Positions 34,421 through 46,375 of a stretch of DNA of 64,000 nucleotides are shown here, piece after piece. How positions within the stretch are numbered: position 1 is the first letter of the stretch; the number at the start of each line of letters is the position of its first letter. This DNA is from Distichodus sexfasciatus. Its lineage: Eukaryota; Chordata; Actinopteri; Characiformes; Distichodontidae. The stretch spans positions 3,548,802 to 3,612,801 of the forward strand of contig JAVGVS010000004.1 in assembly GCA_032718565.1 (NCBI GenBank), written 5' to 3'. Position numbers and translations under genes: made by a program. The notes beneath the pieces were generated by a model. It worked only from the letters and a program-made list of their open reading frames with translations. It did not search any database and was not told where the DNA came from.

Positions 34421-35257
34421 CAAATGAAAAATGTTCTCAAACTAGGGAGGTTTCATGCCACTTTAAGATGATGTGTGCATGAGAGCAGTTGACAAAACAA
34501 GCATCAGAAAATATTTTTATTCTGTATTCAGACTGAAATTATTGGTGAATCTTCATTATTAATAAATATCTGTATTAATTAGGAAATGTATCATGATCAT
34601 GTATCCCGATTCAAGGCTTCACCTGGCCTCATATGAAACAAGTCTTAATTTTCTCTCTCCCTGATAAATTTAGTAGTAATAATTGAACAACTGCACTGTG
34701 TTGGGTCACAACAACTGGACCCTGTGGTCCCACTGGGAAAATGGACTTTCGTTGTTCTGCAATCGGACTGTCGCCCAGAAGCAAACAAGCTCCTCTCCAA
34801 CTCCCACATGGGATGTAGGGAAAACAGCAATTTAGACCAAAAAAGGCTCAAATCACTGCCTCAAAGCCAGTGTTGAATCATTGTGCTATCCAACCTGGAG
34901 GCATAAAGGGATGGAGGATGGAATCGCAAAAGAACGACCTCCTACATCTCTGTGCTCTAACAGCGAATACAATTCTTAATCAGTGTCTAAAAATAGAGCA
35001 AGACATCGACCAGAAGCTCCCTAGAGTCTCAACAAAACATACACTTCTATTTTAGAAGTTTATTATTTATGAGGTCGTAGCGACTATAGCGGGAATCTCA
35101 CACGTATGCGCATTTGATGCTAAAAAAGTGAAGATGTTTTGCTTCTATTCCTTTTAACTAAGTAAGAAAAACCAATTTGTGTTTGTTGCTTTTCTTAGCA
35201 AGTCCTCATAAAAGTCTTGAGTGTTGATGCTTATCCATCCCTAGGAGTACAAATGAC

Positions 35258-35645
35258 TAGGGCTGGGTTCAAAAAGTGATTCACCGATCAATATCGATTC
35301 TCGTTCAAAAAATACGATATTGATTCAAAAATGCGCGGATCTATCTTTTCCTGCGGCTATGCACTACTTCTCGCGACCGTGCAAGGAGAGCTATAAAAAC
35401 GTGAGACCGGCGAAACCGAAACCAAATAGAGCCATGGCTGAAGCTGCTCCGCTCAAATCACCGTCTGGTGCAGTCCATTGACATAGGGATATGCTTGACT
35501 CAAGTTATTTTATAACCAAGCAAAACTAGTATTGACGCAAAGAAATCTCAAAATAAATCGACATCGAATCGAATGGAGAATTGAATCGGATCATGACCTT
35601 GTGAATCAAATCGATTCAAGAAATCAGCAACGATACCCAGCCTTA
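35258..35645. mobile_element. Short hAT-type MITE (388 bp)
   Basis: The ends TAGGGCTGGG and CCCAGCCTTA are flanked by perfect 8-bp duplications CAAATGAC (35250-35257 and 35646-35653). Subterminal ATCGATTC/GAATCGAT motifs occur in both orientations. No coding capacity. Confidence 0.9.
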
Positions 35646-35929
35646 CAAATGACCAATAAAAACGAGCCATTAAGTGCAGGAACTGACTTCCACAAGGTGC
35701 TTCTTAGCGACAACATGGCACTGATGCAACAGCTGCATCGATCGGTGAAACGTGGGGTGTAAAAGGCCCTTCTGAATAGTGCAGCAAAAACGAGGAGCAG
35801 ATCTGGCAATGTCAGCTTAACCACACAGCAGCTAGTTGTAGGGATTTACAGACCACTTTAGTACTGTTTTTTTTTTTAGCAAAAAGGTGGAGAGAATTGA
35901 GAGAACACATGTTGGTGGTGCTGCTGGTG

Positions 35930-36560
35930 TAAGTGTGGGTCTTGGTGAGAGTGAGTGTGCAAGGTGTAAAGCAGACCCAAACACAAAGATTAAGTGCCAC
36001 ATCACATTGCTCTGAGCAAAGGCAAACACTCAAACACACGACTGCTGTGAAACACAATACACTTTCAAACAAACAGATTTGCTGCTCTGAGGAAAGACAG
36101 ACTGATATACACATGCACACACACACTAGGTTGGCCTGATAAACCCAGATTAGGCCAGTCTGACACACACACAGCTATGAAGAAAGACAGGCAGACACAA
36201 ACACACAGTATGCTGATCTGATACACACACACACACACACTGCTGTGAAGAAAGACAAACACTTTCACCCCCACACTCGCACCCACATACAAAGACACTG
36301 CTCTGAAGAAAGACACATTCACATACACACTGACACATAAATACACTAGGCCAAGACTAGAAAGACACACTTATATACAAATAGATTTTGCTACTCTGAG
36401 GAAAGACAGACACACACACAGATGTGGGTGCTCTGATTCACACACACATACACACAGATTTGACTTAAGACAAAAACCTCCATACACACAGATTTTGCTA
36501 CTCTGAAGAAAGACAAAAAGCCTGCTCACACATCAATACACACACACACACACACAAAAC
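35930..36560. repeat. CA-rich minisatellite (units about 60-70 bp)
   Basis: A recurrent unit runs CTGCTCTGAAGAAAGACA followed by a variable ACACACA stretch, about seven copies with diverged spacers. Apparent cysteine-rich frames on the minus strand here are by-products of the TGTGTG composition. Confidence 0.8.
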
Positions 36561-37244
36561 AAGGAGGGTTGGATAAAGAAAAAGTAGCATAAATTCATTT
36601 TTGTGTGACAAACGCCAAGCTCTTGTTGTACTGTGACTCAGCAGAACAACATTACTTTCTTATGTCCAACACACATTTGCAGTGGTCAGGGCTTATAAAA
36701 CACAAAAGCTAAGGAAGTGTGTCAAAATTGAAGACTGATATCCAGCATTTAAAAAACTGTAATGATTAATAAATCAAATTCATAATGAAATTACCGTTTA
36801 GACTAGAATCATGAAAGGATTTGCTTTTTATTTAAGCAAATTGTTGTGTTTGCTTTTATAACTCAAATATTTTAGATGCTAAAAATTCAGCGTTAAAAGT
36901 TACTCTTCTTAAGGACATTGTAGGTTTACATTCATGCATTATCTATAATAACTTGTGCAGAAGTATTTATAATAATTTATGTTTTAATAATAATAATAGT
37001 TATTATTATTTAATAATTTGTTAGAAATAGCATTGAGAACCTGCTTTTGCTTCATGCTATAAAATAAACATTTTGTTGCATGTTACTGTAATATCCAAAT
37101 AGAACCCACCTAATATTCAGATTGTATCCAATTCCATAGGCTAGAGCTGAGCTGCTCAGAGCTGTCAAAATTTTGTTGTTGCTGATTGTTAGAGTTGACG
37201 TTATTCATTTTGGAGATTGAGCTTGGAATGTTTGAGCATCGTAC
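36561..37244. other. Intronic sequence (F-E intron, near exon F)
   Basis: AT-rich, with AATAATAAT runs near 36980-37020. Nothing else was recognised. Confidence 0.5.
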
Positions 37245-37448
37245 CGTTGCCGTTGACACAGCGCAGCCTCGGGGCTTGGGTTCCAGGCCCGCATTCAGCC
37301 TCATCGAGGGGAACACACTCGTCCAGCCCCACCAACTGCCAGTCGTAACAGCTAGGCTCCTCACAGGGAACAGCCTCCAGAAGGTGGGGGCAGCTCTCCT
37401 CTCCGCCTGTCGGGTAGTTCGTCATTTTCCGCTGGCGGAACTTGAAGC
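37245..37448 (-). CDS. thsd7a: THSD7A exon F (204 bp)
   Basis: The acceptor is CATCCTAG at 37450-37449 and the donor is AACG|GTACGA at 37244. The phase is 2 in and 1 out. It encodes GFKFRQRKMTNYPTGG, ESCPHLLEAVPCEEPSCYDW and LVGLDECVPLDEAECGPGTQ, ending in RCVNGNG. It completes the canonical module begun in exon G and starts a divergent module with the CGPGTQ turn. The intron on its left (27146-37244) holds the DIRS retrotransposon. Confidence 0.93.
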
Positions 37449-38141
37449 CTAGGATGAAATTACCCATAGCAACCACTTACTTCAATTTCTTTCATACAAA
37501 CATTTTGTGGGTGAAAAATTAAAAATAATTTGAACCACCTATGTCAGCTAATATAAAAAGTTATTATTACTTTTGGGTTATTGTCATTATAGCCGTTTTG
37601 TTACTGTGAGTGTACAACATGACAATAGACCAGCTGAAATTGATGGAGATTCCAACAGTGACAAATATTTTCTTGTTTGAGATGTGTTCTTAGTTAAAAA
37701 CACAATCTACAAACGGTGAAAGTCACTGCATGCATGTATTGGTAAAATATAAACCTATTGAGTTTACTTCCACTTTACAGCTGTATAGTATTAAATGATC
37801 TACACTGCCCTCCAAAAGTTTGGAAACGCCCCTGGTAAAGTGAGGTTTTGGATGATCTCAGCATAAATCCTCATCATTTTCTGGTGCAAATACATTAAAG
37901 TAACTTGACATTACATTTGGATACCAGCAATAATAATTTTTATTTTGATTACATAATAATGGCAATATATACATGTCAAAGTCAGACATGCCCCTTTGCC
38001 AGCTGTGATGTCTGGTTACTGGTTTAAACTTGGCCCAGGTTTTTAAAAGATTTTTTGGTCAGCACACCTTAATAGCTTCAACAATTGACTGGTTCTTTGA
38101 CAGCTCGGATGCCCAGATTATGCAGAGTTGTAATAGCTGCT

Positions 38142-38881
38142 TGTCATGACTCCCCCTGGACTTTGGACGAGCTTCGCCTGAAGCCTGTTGTGATGTGTGT
38201 TTTCTGTTTAGTGTTGTATGTATTTTGTTCAGCCCTTTTGTGTATAGAGTGTTTGGCCATGTTGTGTCTTGTGTGTGGTCGGCCATTTTGTGTCTGTGGT
38301 GTCTGTAGTGTTCGGCCATGTTGTGTGTCCTGTGTCAGCTATTTTGTGTCTGTAGTGTTCGCCATGTTGTGTGTACTGTCTTCTGTCAATCAGTCTATGT
38401 CCCACCTTTCCCATTGTGTCTTATTGGCAGATCATTGTTCATCAGTTTGTTCACCTTGTGCTCCTTCATTGTGGTCACACCCTCCTTTCCTGGATTGGTT
38501 ATCCCTTCTGTGCTTGTTTCAGGATCGTTGCTTCCCTGTTGGTTCCCTTTGTCTCATTGGTCCAGCCCTTGTTTGTGTGTGAGTACTTAAGCTCACTTCT
38601 GTCCCACTGTTTCTGGTCCACTCCTCACATTACCTCCTGATGTCGTGTGTGTTGTTCCACTGTTGTATAAGTGCAAGTCCTTATCAGTTTGTAGCCCCTT
38701 TAAAGGCTTATGTTTGCCTGTGCTTAGTGTCTGTTTGATTGTTTGGTTTTGCCAGGCCTTTGTGCCGTGTTTTGTCTTCGGTGTTTTGTCTCGGTGTTTT
38801 GTTCAAGCTTTGTTCTGTGTTTCAATAAATGTCCTGCAATCATGGACTCCTATTATGCTCGAACAACCACCCGACGTGACA
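38142..38881 (+). repeat. 5' LTR (740 bp)
   Basis: It contains blocks such as GAAGCCTGTTGTGATGTGTG, repeated GGCCATGTTGTGT units and the polyadenylation-like TTCAATAAATGTCCTGCA. It differs from the 3' LTR by scattered substitutions and small indels, giving a moderate age. Confidence 0.9.
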
Positions 38882-40451
38882 GATGGACCAACCTTACCAA
38901 GAGGTCACGCAGGCTTCTCCCCAATCGAGCTGGGGGGATACTACCTTGCATACGAGGAAGGCCTCCCCACCGGCCGCTGGAATCTGACCACGGGGAAGAG
39001 GAGGAAGCGCAAGAAGAAGAAGGGTTCAACTTTATGCTACATTCCTCAATCCATGGGGTCTCATCTCGGCGATCCTCCGCCTCCTCCGAGACCCTCCCAG
39101 GGCTTCTCCGTGACGCCCCTCGATTCTGCCCACTTGACTCCTGGCCCGCCCCCTGACTCCACCCATTTGACTCCTGGCTCACTGACTCCGCCACTTTGCC
39201 CCTGACCTTGCACTCAGTTTCTCCCTAGCCTCCATTTCACTGCCCAATCCCATTTTTCACGCCACCCAATGTTTCAATCTCCTTAACCTATACACCGCCT
39301 CACTGACCCAGATTCCCCACCTGTCCTGGGCCACCTTGTCTGACCTTGGTTTCTCAGGCCCAGGTTGCCCTCACCGCTTGTCCCAGACCCCACTTACCTC
39401 CTGATTCAAATCCCTGATTCCCTTCCCTGGACACCCGGGTCCCTGACAGTCTCCCACGGAGTCTGACCAGCAGCCCAAGCTCCGGGCCGAGGCGCCCCAG
39501 CTCCCGAGGCCTGCTGGCCGAGAGGTGCCCTGCAGCCCGAGCCCGCGCCCAGGGGGCCTTGCAGCCCGAGCTCATGCCCAGGGGGCCTTGCAGCCGAGGC
39601 CTGCTGCCCAGGGGGCCTTGCAGCCCGAGCCTAAGTCAGCGCCGGAGGCGTCCACGCAGCGCCATGCTGCCAAAGAGGCGCCACACCGAGCCATAGCGTC
39701 AAGAGGCGCCACACCGAGCCATATGCTGCCGGAAGAGGCGGCCACGCCGAGCCATGCTGGCGGTGAAGCCACCACGCCGAGCCGTTGCTGCGAAGCGCCC
39801 CTCCACGGTTCGCCGCCTCGAGGCCAATCGAGACTGTGTCTGCTTGCCTTCGAGGCCACCGAGACTGTAAGGCGTCTGCTGGGCCTTCGAAGAATGAGAT
39901 TGTAGTCTGCTGCCTTCGAGGCCACCAGACTGTGTCTGCTGCCTTCGAGGCCATTGAGACCTTCAGCGGTCCAGTCGCCGCCTTGCTCCTGCCCGCCACA
40001 AGGCCCAGTCGCCGCCTAAGGTTCTGCGTCATCTGCCAGCCCATGTTTCCGTGTTCGCCTTCCAGACTATGTTTTCCTTAGTGTTCGGTCACCAGACTGT
40101 GTTTCCCCAGTTCGCCCAGACCAGCCTCGAGTGTTCGGTCACCCCAGACTGTGTTTCCCCAGTGTTCGGCCGCCCAGACTGTGTTTCCCCAGTGTTCGGC
40201 CGCCCAGACTGTGTTTCCCCCGTGTTCGGCCGCCCAGACTGTGTTTCCCCCGTGTTCAGCCGCCCAGACAGTGTTTCCCCCGTGTTCGGCCACAGAGACA
40301 TATGCTCCCCTTGGGCCCCCAGTGTGGCTGCCACGGGGCCCTTGACTGCTCCCTGGTCCACCACAGGACCCCTGTCTGCGTCATGGTCCGTTACAGGCCC
40401 CCGAGGACCGACATGGGGCGCTCCAGGAGGCGCGCTTAGAGGGGGGGGTTC
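38882..40451 (+). repeat. LTR element interior with tandem repeats
   Basis: After a short stretch that could encode a charged peptide (RKRKKKKGS near 39000-39040), the interior becomes GC-rich. About three copies of CCCAGGGGGCCTTGCAGCC occur at 39548-39628. GCGCCACACCGAGCCATA units follow at 39660-39790, GCCTTCGAGGCCA units at 39840-39960, and about six copies of a roughly 35-bp unit (GCCCAGACTGTGTTTCCCC) at 40085-40295. No retroviral enzyme motif was found. Confidence 0.8.
40438..40450 (+). promoter_or_regulatory. Polypurine tract of the LTR element
   Basis: AGAGGGGGGGGTT lies directly before the 3' LTR. It is the expected primer site for plus-strand DNA synthesis. Confidence 0.75.
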
Positions 40452-41172
40452 TGTCATGACTCCCCCTGGACTTTGGACGGACTTCGCCTGAAGCCTGTTG
40501 TGATGTGTGTTTTCTGTTTAGTGTTGTATGTATTTTGTTCAGCCCTTTTGTGTATAGAGTGTTTGGCCATGTTGTGTCTTGTGTGTGGTCAGCCATTTTG
40601 TGTCTGGTGTCTGTAGTGTTCGGCCATGTTGTGTGTCCTGTGTCAGCCATTTTGTGTCTGTAGTGTTCGGCCATGTTGTGTGTACTGTCTTCTGTCAATC
40701 AGTCTATGTCCCACCTTCCCATTGTGTCTTATTGGCAGATCATTGTTCATCAGTTTGTTCACCTGTGCTCCTTCATTGTGGTCACACCCTCTCCTTCCTG
40801 ATTGGTTATCCCTTCTGTGCTTGTTTGTGATCGCGTTCCTGTTGGTTCCCCTTTGTCTCATTGGTCCAGCCCCTTGTTTGTGTGTGAGTACTTAAGCTCA
40901 GTCTGTCCCATTGTTTCCCATTGGTCCACCCTCACATTACCCTCCTGATGTCGGTGTGTTGTTCCACTGTTGTATATGCAAGTTCTTATCAGTTTGTAGC
41001 CCTTGTGCCAGTTTATGTTTGCCTGTGTTTAGTGTCTGTTTGATTGTTTGGTTTTGGTTGTGGCCCTCGTGCCGGTTTTTTGTTCGGTGTTTTGTTCTTT
41101 GTGTTTCAATAAATGTCCTGCACCGTGACCTCGCCTCCTGTTATGCCCGAACAACCACCACCCGACGTGACA
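40452..41172 (+). repeat. 3' LTR (721 bp)
   Basis: Direct copy of 38142-38881, with AATAAATG near 41108 and the same ACGTGACA end. Confidence 0.9.
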
Positions 41173-41384
41173 CTGCTAATGGTGGATATTTTGATGAATC
41201 CAAAATTTAAGGATTTTCTATGTATTAACTGTTTAATAAACTGTTTATGTAATAAAATATGTTTTTGTAGTTTGTGTTGTCCCTTATCAGTGCAACATTA
41301 TCACAAATTAAAAAGGATTCATGGCAATACTGTCCAAAACCCCACTTTGCCAGGGGCGTTTCCAAACTTTTGGAGGGCAGTGTA

Positions 41385-42245
41385 AATATTAAATGGAATT
41401 ATATTGTAATATTATGCCTTACTTACAAATGACAATAACAACACATTATATTTATTAATATTGCTTTTATTGCATTAGTTTGTAATATTATGTATTGCTA
41501 CATCCTCAGATTTTAGTCCTATCAAGGTGTGAATTTCTAGGTAACTTCTAGGTAAAATCAAACACACTCCCACCATAATTTTACCTGCTTTTATGAGAAT
41601 AAAACAATTTTTACACTGATGAATACACTGTTTGTAGCAGTAGTAATTGCACTGCTGATTTAAAAATAAGGTTCTGATAAATTAAATGATCCAAAAGAAA
41701 AATTCCTGAATTGCAAAAAAGCTGTTGTTATTTCCTTTTTTTAAATAAATTCTCAAGGGGGAGAAGTTTTCCCGTCAGCTGCCTTCCCAACGACCACAGC
41801 CATAAAATATGTTCATACACTCTGTATTCTGTTTGAAAATTATGTGTCACTACAGTTCATTCAGCATAGCAGGTAAAGTGTATAGCTACATGACAGCTCA
41901 GTCCTGGGGAACTGAAAATAAAAACTAGCACCAGTTTTTCACTTAATCGTTTCACTCTGCAAGTTTATATTTATGTTATATGTTTTGTCCATTACGTCTG
42001 CAAATGTTTTTTTCTTATAATATGTAATGTGTATCTATTTTAGGACATTGCTGATCACACAACAACATGCTTCACTTTTTAATAGACAATGCTAAACAGA
42101 AATGTTTGTGTTTACAGGACAAGCATTTTAGTGTGTTTTAATGTGTTTAACTGTCAACACTCTGCATTGTTGCATATTTACTAGTGTTCAAAAATATTCT
42201 ATGCATGCATAAACGTTATTGAGTGAATTAAGTTGGACTATGTAC
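41385..42245. other. Intronic sequence (G-F intron, near exon G)
   Basis: AT-rich unique-looking sequence. No feature recognised. Confidence 0.5.
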
Positions 42246-42401
42246 CTTTCTTCACTGACTGGTCGCTGCAGTTCTCGTAGGTGCACGGCCCCCATGCCCC
42301 CCACGCTGACACCTCACACTCGATGGGGCATGGAATGTGGCACAGCTGGCTGGTGCTAGGCACCGACCCCACACACAGCAGACTGTCCACTGGCTGCGAT
42401 G
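42246..42401 (-). CDS. thsd7a: THSD7A exon G (156 bp)
   Basis: The acceptor TTGCCCCCACAG ends at 42402 and the donor is AAAG|GTACAT at 42245. The phase is 2 in and 1 out. It encodes ASQPVDSLLCVGSVP, STSQLCHIPCPIECEVS and AWGAWGPCTYENCSDQ followed by a lysine pair. It therefore carries the end of one TSP1 module (CHIPCPIEC) and the start of the next (AWGAWGPC). The first two bases complete an alanine codon with the G at the end of exon H. Confidence 0.92.
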
Positions 42402-42929
42402 CTGTGGGGGCAAATACACATACACTCAATTAAACTGTCACATCACTCTAAGAGGAAACACCTCTACTGGAAACACCTCTACTGGAAATTACTCTGCTGG
42501 TCACCAGAATAATCTGATCCCATAACATCACCACATTCAGTATGACCAGTTATGCACATGGACCAAAGGATTCCATCGGAAGGAAATTTTGTCTTTCAAC
42601 CAGAAATATTTCTACTGTTCCGTCTGAGCTCTTCTTCTCCTTCTTCTTATTTCCACTTTTATGGTACTTAAACAATTCTTGAGTTTTTCATTTGACTTCA
42701 TTTCTCCTTTTTACCTTTTTCATCAGTTTATCCCATAGTGGCAAGGAGGGTGAATATTTGGGTGTTATTACACTCAGCAGCATTTATCAGCAACCATTCT
42801 ACTTCACTCCTCTTCCATTCTTTCATTTTTCAGCCCATCTTTATTCTCATTATCCTTAATTTCACAGCTCTATCTATGCACCAATGTTTCACCTTTTGCT
42901 CTAACAACATTCCAGGGTTTACACCTACA

Positions 42930-43115
42930 ACATTCAATTTTTGCATGAATGACATTTGCAACTTTTGTACCAACACTTCCAACTGTTCCACCAGCGATTT
43001 CAACTTTTGCACCAACACTTCCAACTTTTGCAACAGTGATTCCAACTTTTGCACCAACACTTCCAACTGTTCCACCAGTGATTTCAACTTTTGCATCAGC
43101 AATTCCAACTTTTGA
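42930..43115. repeat. Minisatellite of about 30 bp
   Basis: Alternating units AACTTTTGCACCAACACTTCC and AACTGTTCCACCAGTGATTTC occur about six times. The first and third half-units are nearly exact. Open frames exist in several phases because the unit length is a multiple of three. There is no evidence of translation. Confidence 0.85.
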
Positions 43116-43684
43116 AAAGGCAGAAAAAAGTCTTCTCAGTCCACAGGGAGAGAAGGGTGCATTACTCCCGGTAGCTAACCATTTTTCCCCTCTGCGGCAG
43201 TGGAATTAACGAGGCTAAAGCTCCTAATGAGTACACGGCGGGCCGAGAATGGTGAATCAAAGGGCAAATTAACATGGCACATCACAGGTTGTGTGTTTAT
43301 TTTGCCAGATGGTTGCCAGGATGCATGTCTCATCAGAAGTTGGAGAGGGGGAATGATGCGCTAATGCTCAGACAGACAAGACTGCGCTAGCAGCTAAACA
43401 AACAGCTGTTATCAAGACAAGCATCCAGTAAAAATAAAAATTTGCAGCTGATTAAAAATCTTGTATTCTGAACAGTTGATTGAAGCTGACAGAGACCTTT
43501 AAGGCTATATTTACAATTTTGGCTAAAAGCAACTTTTTATTTGTTAAAAGTACCCCTTTAGGTTTGAGGTTCAAGGTATAGAAATTAATGCGGTAATGAT
43601 CATTAATGATTGAATAAAATTCCACCTTAACTGATTCATAGCAAAAAAGAGCTGGTATGAGAATTGTCACTTTACATGATCGTA
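43116..43684. other. Intronic sequence, complex and unassigned
   Basis: 43190-43420 is not AT-rich and not visibly repetitive (GCTAAAGCTCCTAATGAGTA, AGCTAAACAAACAGCTGTTA). No coding signal was found. Confidence 0.4.
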
Positions 43685-43685
43685 T

Positions 43686-43900
43686 GGCATGGCAATCCTG
43701 TAGTGTAATGGTTAGGGAGTTTGACCCATGATCGGAAGGTTGTTGGTTCAAATTCCAGACTGGTAAAGGTATTACTGAGGTACTCTTGAGCAAGGTACCT
43801 CCCCAAGCACTGCTCTCTGGGCGCTGCCAAAATCTCCCCACTGCTCCTTCATAGATGGGTCAAATGGGTCAAAATCACTCACTTAAATTCACTTAATAAA
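43686..43900 (+). mobile_element. tRNA-derived SINE
   Basis: GTAGTGTAATGGTTAGGGAG (A-box region) and GGTTCAAATTCC (B-box-like) are followed by GAGCAAGGTACCTCCCCAAG and CACTGCTCCTTCATAGATGG. Same family as 10033-10258, opposite strand. Confidence 0.8.
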
Positions 43901-45224
43901 AGTCCCCGTTCCTTCATTCCTTCAAAGCCAGGGGGTCCTGAAATCTTTTTTCCAATTTTCGTTTTAGAAACATAAACCCAAATCAGGTCTTGCAATGCAT
44001 TCTCCGATTTTTGTTTTAGTCGGGTAAAGCAACAAATGTGAGCTAAACAGACCCAAGCCCTATTTATTTAAAAACAGGCCACCTGCTGTGCAGAGCTGTC
44101 ACATCTGACGTTCCTAATCATCATCACGCCACTGCCTCTGTGCCCAGCGGAGAGCCTAGACCGTCCACGGGGGACTCATTACATCTACTGCTATTTCCAT
44201 TTTAGCCCCACAGGTTCGACAAAGATACAAAACAGACACAAAAATGCACTTTTTTAACTGCAAATGCGTAAACAAATAAGTAGCGCTCAATTCAAACAGA
44301 TGAAGGTGACGTGACAGAGCTGCTGTAATAGCGATGGTGGTTTTTACATGAGGAGAGAAGAGGTTTGGAAGGGAAATGGGGCATAAAATAAGGACATGGT
44401 GGTGGGGTTTGGGGGGAATGGAAGGGAGTCCAACTTACCTGTGATTTCGAAAGTGATGGAGAGGAGCGGGGGAGCGCTAGGCTTCTGGCTGATCGGGGGT
44501 TGGCCTTCTACAAAACACACAGAAGATCTACAGCTAACACACATGCCCAACTACCACCAGTGTGATCACAGGACAAGGCTATTAGCAGTGCTGGGGAGTA
44601 GCTAAAAATAGTGATGCTATTAACTAAGTGTAACTAGCATTTTTTTTACAAGTAGCGATGTAGGGTGGCAAAACACTGTATTGTTATGTTAAAATAAAAT
44701 ATATTTTTTCCTGTACAAAGACAGATATTTTCAGCCACCAGGTGTCACTGATTGGTGTTGAATTGGTAGAAATAGCATCTGACAGGCTAACATGCCCACA
44801 CTCATTGCAACACAGCATGCTCTTGGAAGCTGTAAGATAGTCAGTGTACAGAATCCATCTTGGACAAGATGGAAGCAAGAATCTGTAGCCGTATTTATCG
44901 AAATGGTTGGGGAAATGGACAGAACATTCATATTTGGGTGTAACTTATGCAAGCTGAAAATCAAAACACTCTTACCTCTAAAACTCATTGAAACCTTATT
45001 GTGATTTGTCATTACATTGTTACATGACATTGTTGGGCAAGTGTGAGCACTGGAACTTAAATCTGTCCCGGAACTATCTGTTTGAGGATCTATAGCCATG
45101 GTTAATCAACTGTCAAGCATTTCATTTGTACTGTACTTTCACATAACTGTAATTGTGTGCATGTCATTGTAAAAGAATGACCAACCTCACAGTTTAGTGA
45201 ACATCTTAAACCCTGCAACCCAAT

Positions 45225-45420
45225 ATATGACCTATTCGCCGGTGAAGTTACCACTGAGCTACTCATGAGCAAGATGCCGTCCCCAAGCACTGCTCCCTGG
45301 GCGCTTGTGAGCTGCCCACTGCTCCTTCATGGATGGGTTAAATGCAGAGGTCACATTTCGTTGTGGTGCACTGTGTGCTGTGGTGTGTTCACAATGACAA
45401 ATAATCACTCTATTTTATTT
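45225..45420 (+). mobile_element. tRNA-derived SINE, 5'-truncated
   Basis: It begins within the family body (GTTACCACTGAGCTACTCAT) and retains GCCCACTGCTCCTTCATGGA, GCAGAGGTCACATTTCGTTG and the tail GTTCACAATGACAAATAATC. The tRNA-like head is missing. Confidence 0.75.
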
Positions 45421-46145
45421 TGGTTCTGGAAATGCATATTGAAAAAAATATGTTTTTGGGGTTTAGTTTTTGGTTTTTATTAGAGAGGTGAATGAATGAA
45501 TGATGCACAGATTCAAACGCAATCAAATCATCATTGGCGAAAGATTTCTCTAAATACTTCAAAACTTGTTCATTCTTACTGACGGTCTTGCATTTGCATT
45601 TTTTGTCGTCTGTTACCAACGGCTTAGCTACTTTCTTAGACACCGTGATAGTTAGCAAATCACATCAAGAAACTCTGAAACTCGCCCTCGTTTCCGTCTC
45701 CACCCGCTACGATTAGGCCGATAAAGACGGAGCATCCCTGCGCTGCCACGATAAGGATATGACTCCTCCACCGCACCCCAACCCCCCTGGCCGCCCCTTT
45801 AAGAGCAACCTCTGCTTCAGCACACTTTCATTCATCCCTCCATCTTTTAAGAAGTGCCGGCGCTAAAGCTATGCCATGTGCACCTTCCCGATATGTTTCT
45901 CTCTGAGGATGAGGGAGAAAGCTAAAAGCAAGAGAGAGAGGGAGAGGGCTGAGAAATGGAGGGAGAGAAGAGAGGGAAGCTTAAAAGTAAGGAGAGACTG
46001 AAAAGTCGGAAAAAGCTAGGCAAAAAATGTTTTCAACACAAAGCAAAACAAAAAACTTCTAACGAAAAGCGAACACTTCTAACATGAGGCAAAAACACTT
46101 TCAACGTGAAATAAAAACACTTCTAATGTAGAGCATAAACACTTT

Positions 46146-46375
46146 CAATTCATTCATTCATTACCTGAATCACTTAATCCCAACTGGGGTCGCGGGGGGG
46201 ACCAGAGCCTATCCCGACGCCAACACACCGCAGGGTACACACACTCTTGTGGCCAATTTAGAGTTGCCAATTGATCTACAGTGCAAGCTTTTTGGACTGT
46301 GGAAGGAAACCAGAGCACCCAGAGGAAACCCACGTGAACACGGGGAGAGCACAGAGAGCACAGAGAGTTTGTTTA
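46146..46375 (+). repeat. Dispersed teleost repeat, copy 1
   Basis: It starts with ATTCATTCATT and has ATCCCAACTGGGGTCGCGG, ACACACCGCAGGGTACACAC, AATTTAGAGTTGCCAATTGA and GGAGGAAACC-like AGGAAACCCACGTGAACACG. A longer copy is at 53786-54150. This repeat, with the 'extra CCCACG...GAACAC' block, is common in fish genomes, but I cannot name its family reliably. Confidence 0.7.

Larger units (their letters stand above)
38142..41172 (+). mobile_element. Non-autonomous LTR retrotransposon (3.0 kb) with 5-bp target duplication
   Basis: Two long direct repeats (38142-38881 and 40452-41172) begin TGTCATGACTCCCCCTGGAC and end CGACGTGACA, the TG...CA form of LTRs. CTGCT is duplicated on both sides (38137-38141 and 41173-41177). 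A polypurine tract, AGAGGGGGGGGTT, lies just before the 3' LTR, fixing + orientation. The 1.57-kb interior has no protease, RT or integrase and is mostly tandem repeats, so the element depended on a partner. It is opposite in sense to the host gene. Confidence 0.9.
37803..41382. mobile_element. Tc1-like MITE split by an LTR element
   Basis: The left end CACTGCCCTCCAAAAGTTTG and the inverted right end CAAACTTTTGGAGGGCAGTG are each flanked by TA (37801-37802, 41383-41384). The terminal repeats extend about 40 bp (GGAAACGCCCCTGG). Removing the insert and one target copy leaves about 550 bp without transposase coding. Confidence 0.88.

Noticed and set aside
35812..36370. Cysteine-rich frames on the minus strand
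   Set aside because: They arise from TGTGTG repeats in the CA-rich minisatellite. There are no splice sites or conservation to support them.
38645..39205. 186-codon frame running from the 5' LTR into the interior
   Set aside because: It starts inside the LTR, shows no gag, protease or RT motif and is largely repeat translation. At most its middle could be a vestigial gag-like piece.
40085..40295. Regular 35-bp repeats resembling a CRISPR array
   Set aside because: Units are contiguous, with no unique spacers of constant length. They lie inside an LTR element of a vertebrate genome.
43686..43760. tRNA-like A and B boxes
   Set aside because: No complete cloverleaf. The sequence is followed by a conserved SINE body shared with three other sites, so it is a SINE head and not a tRNA gene.
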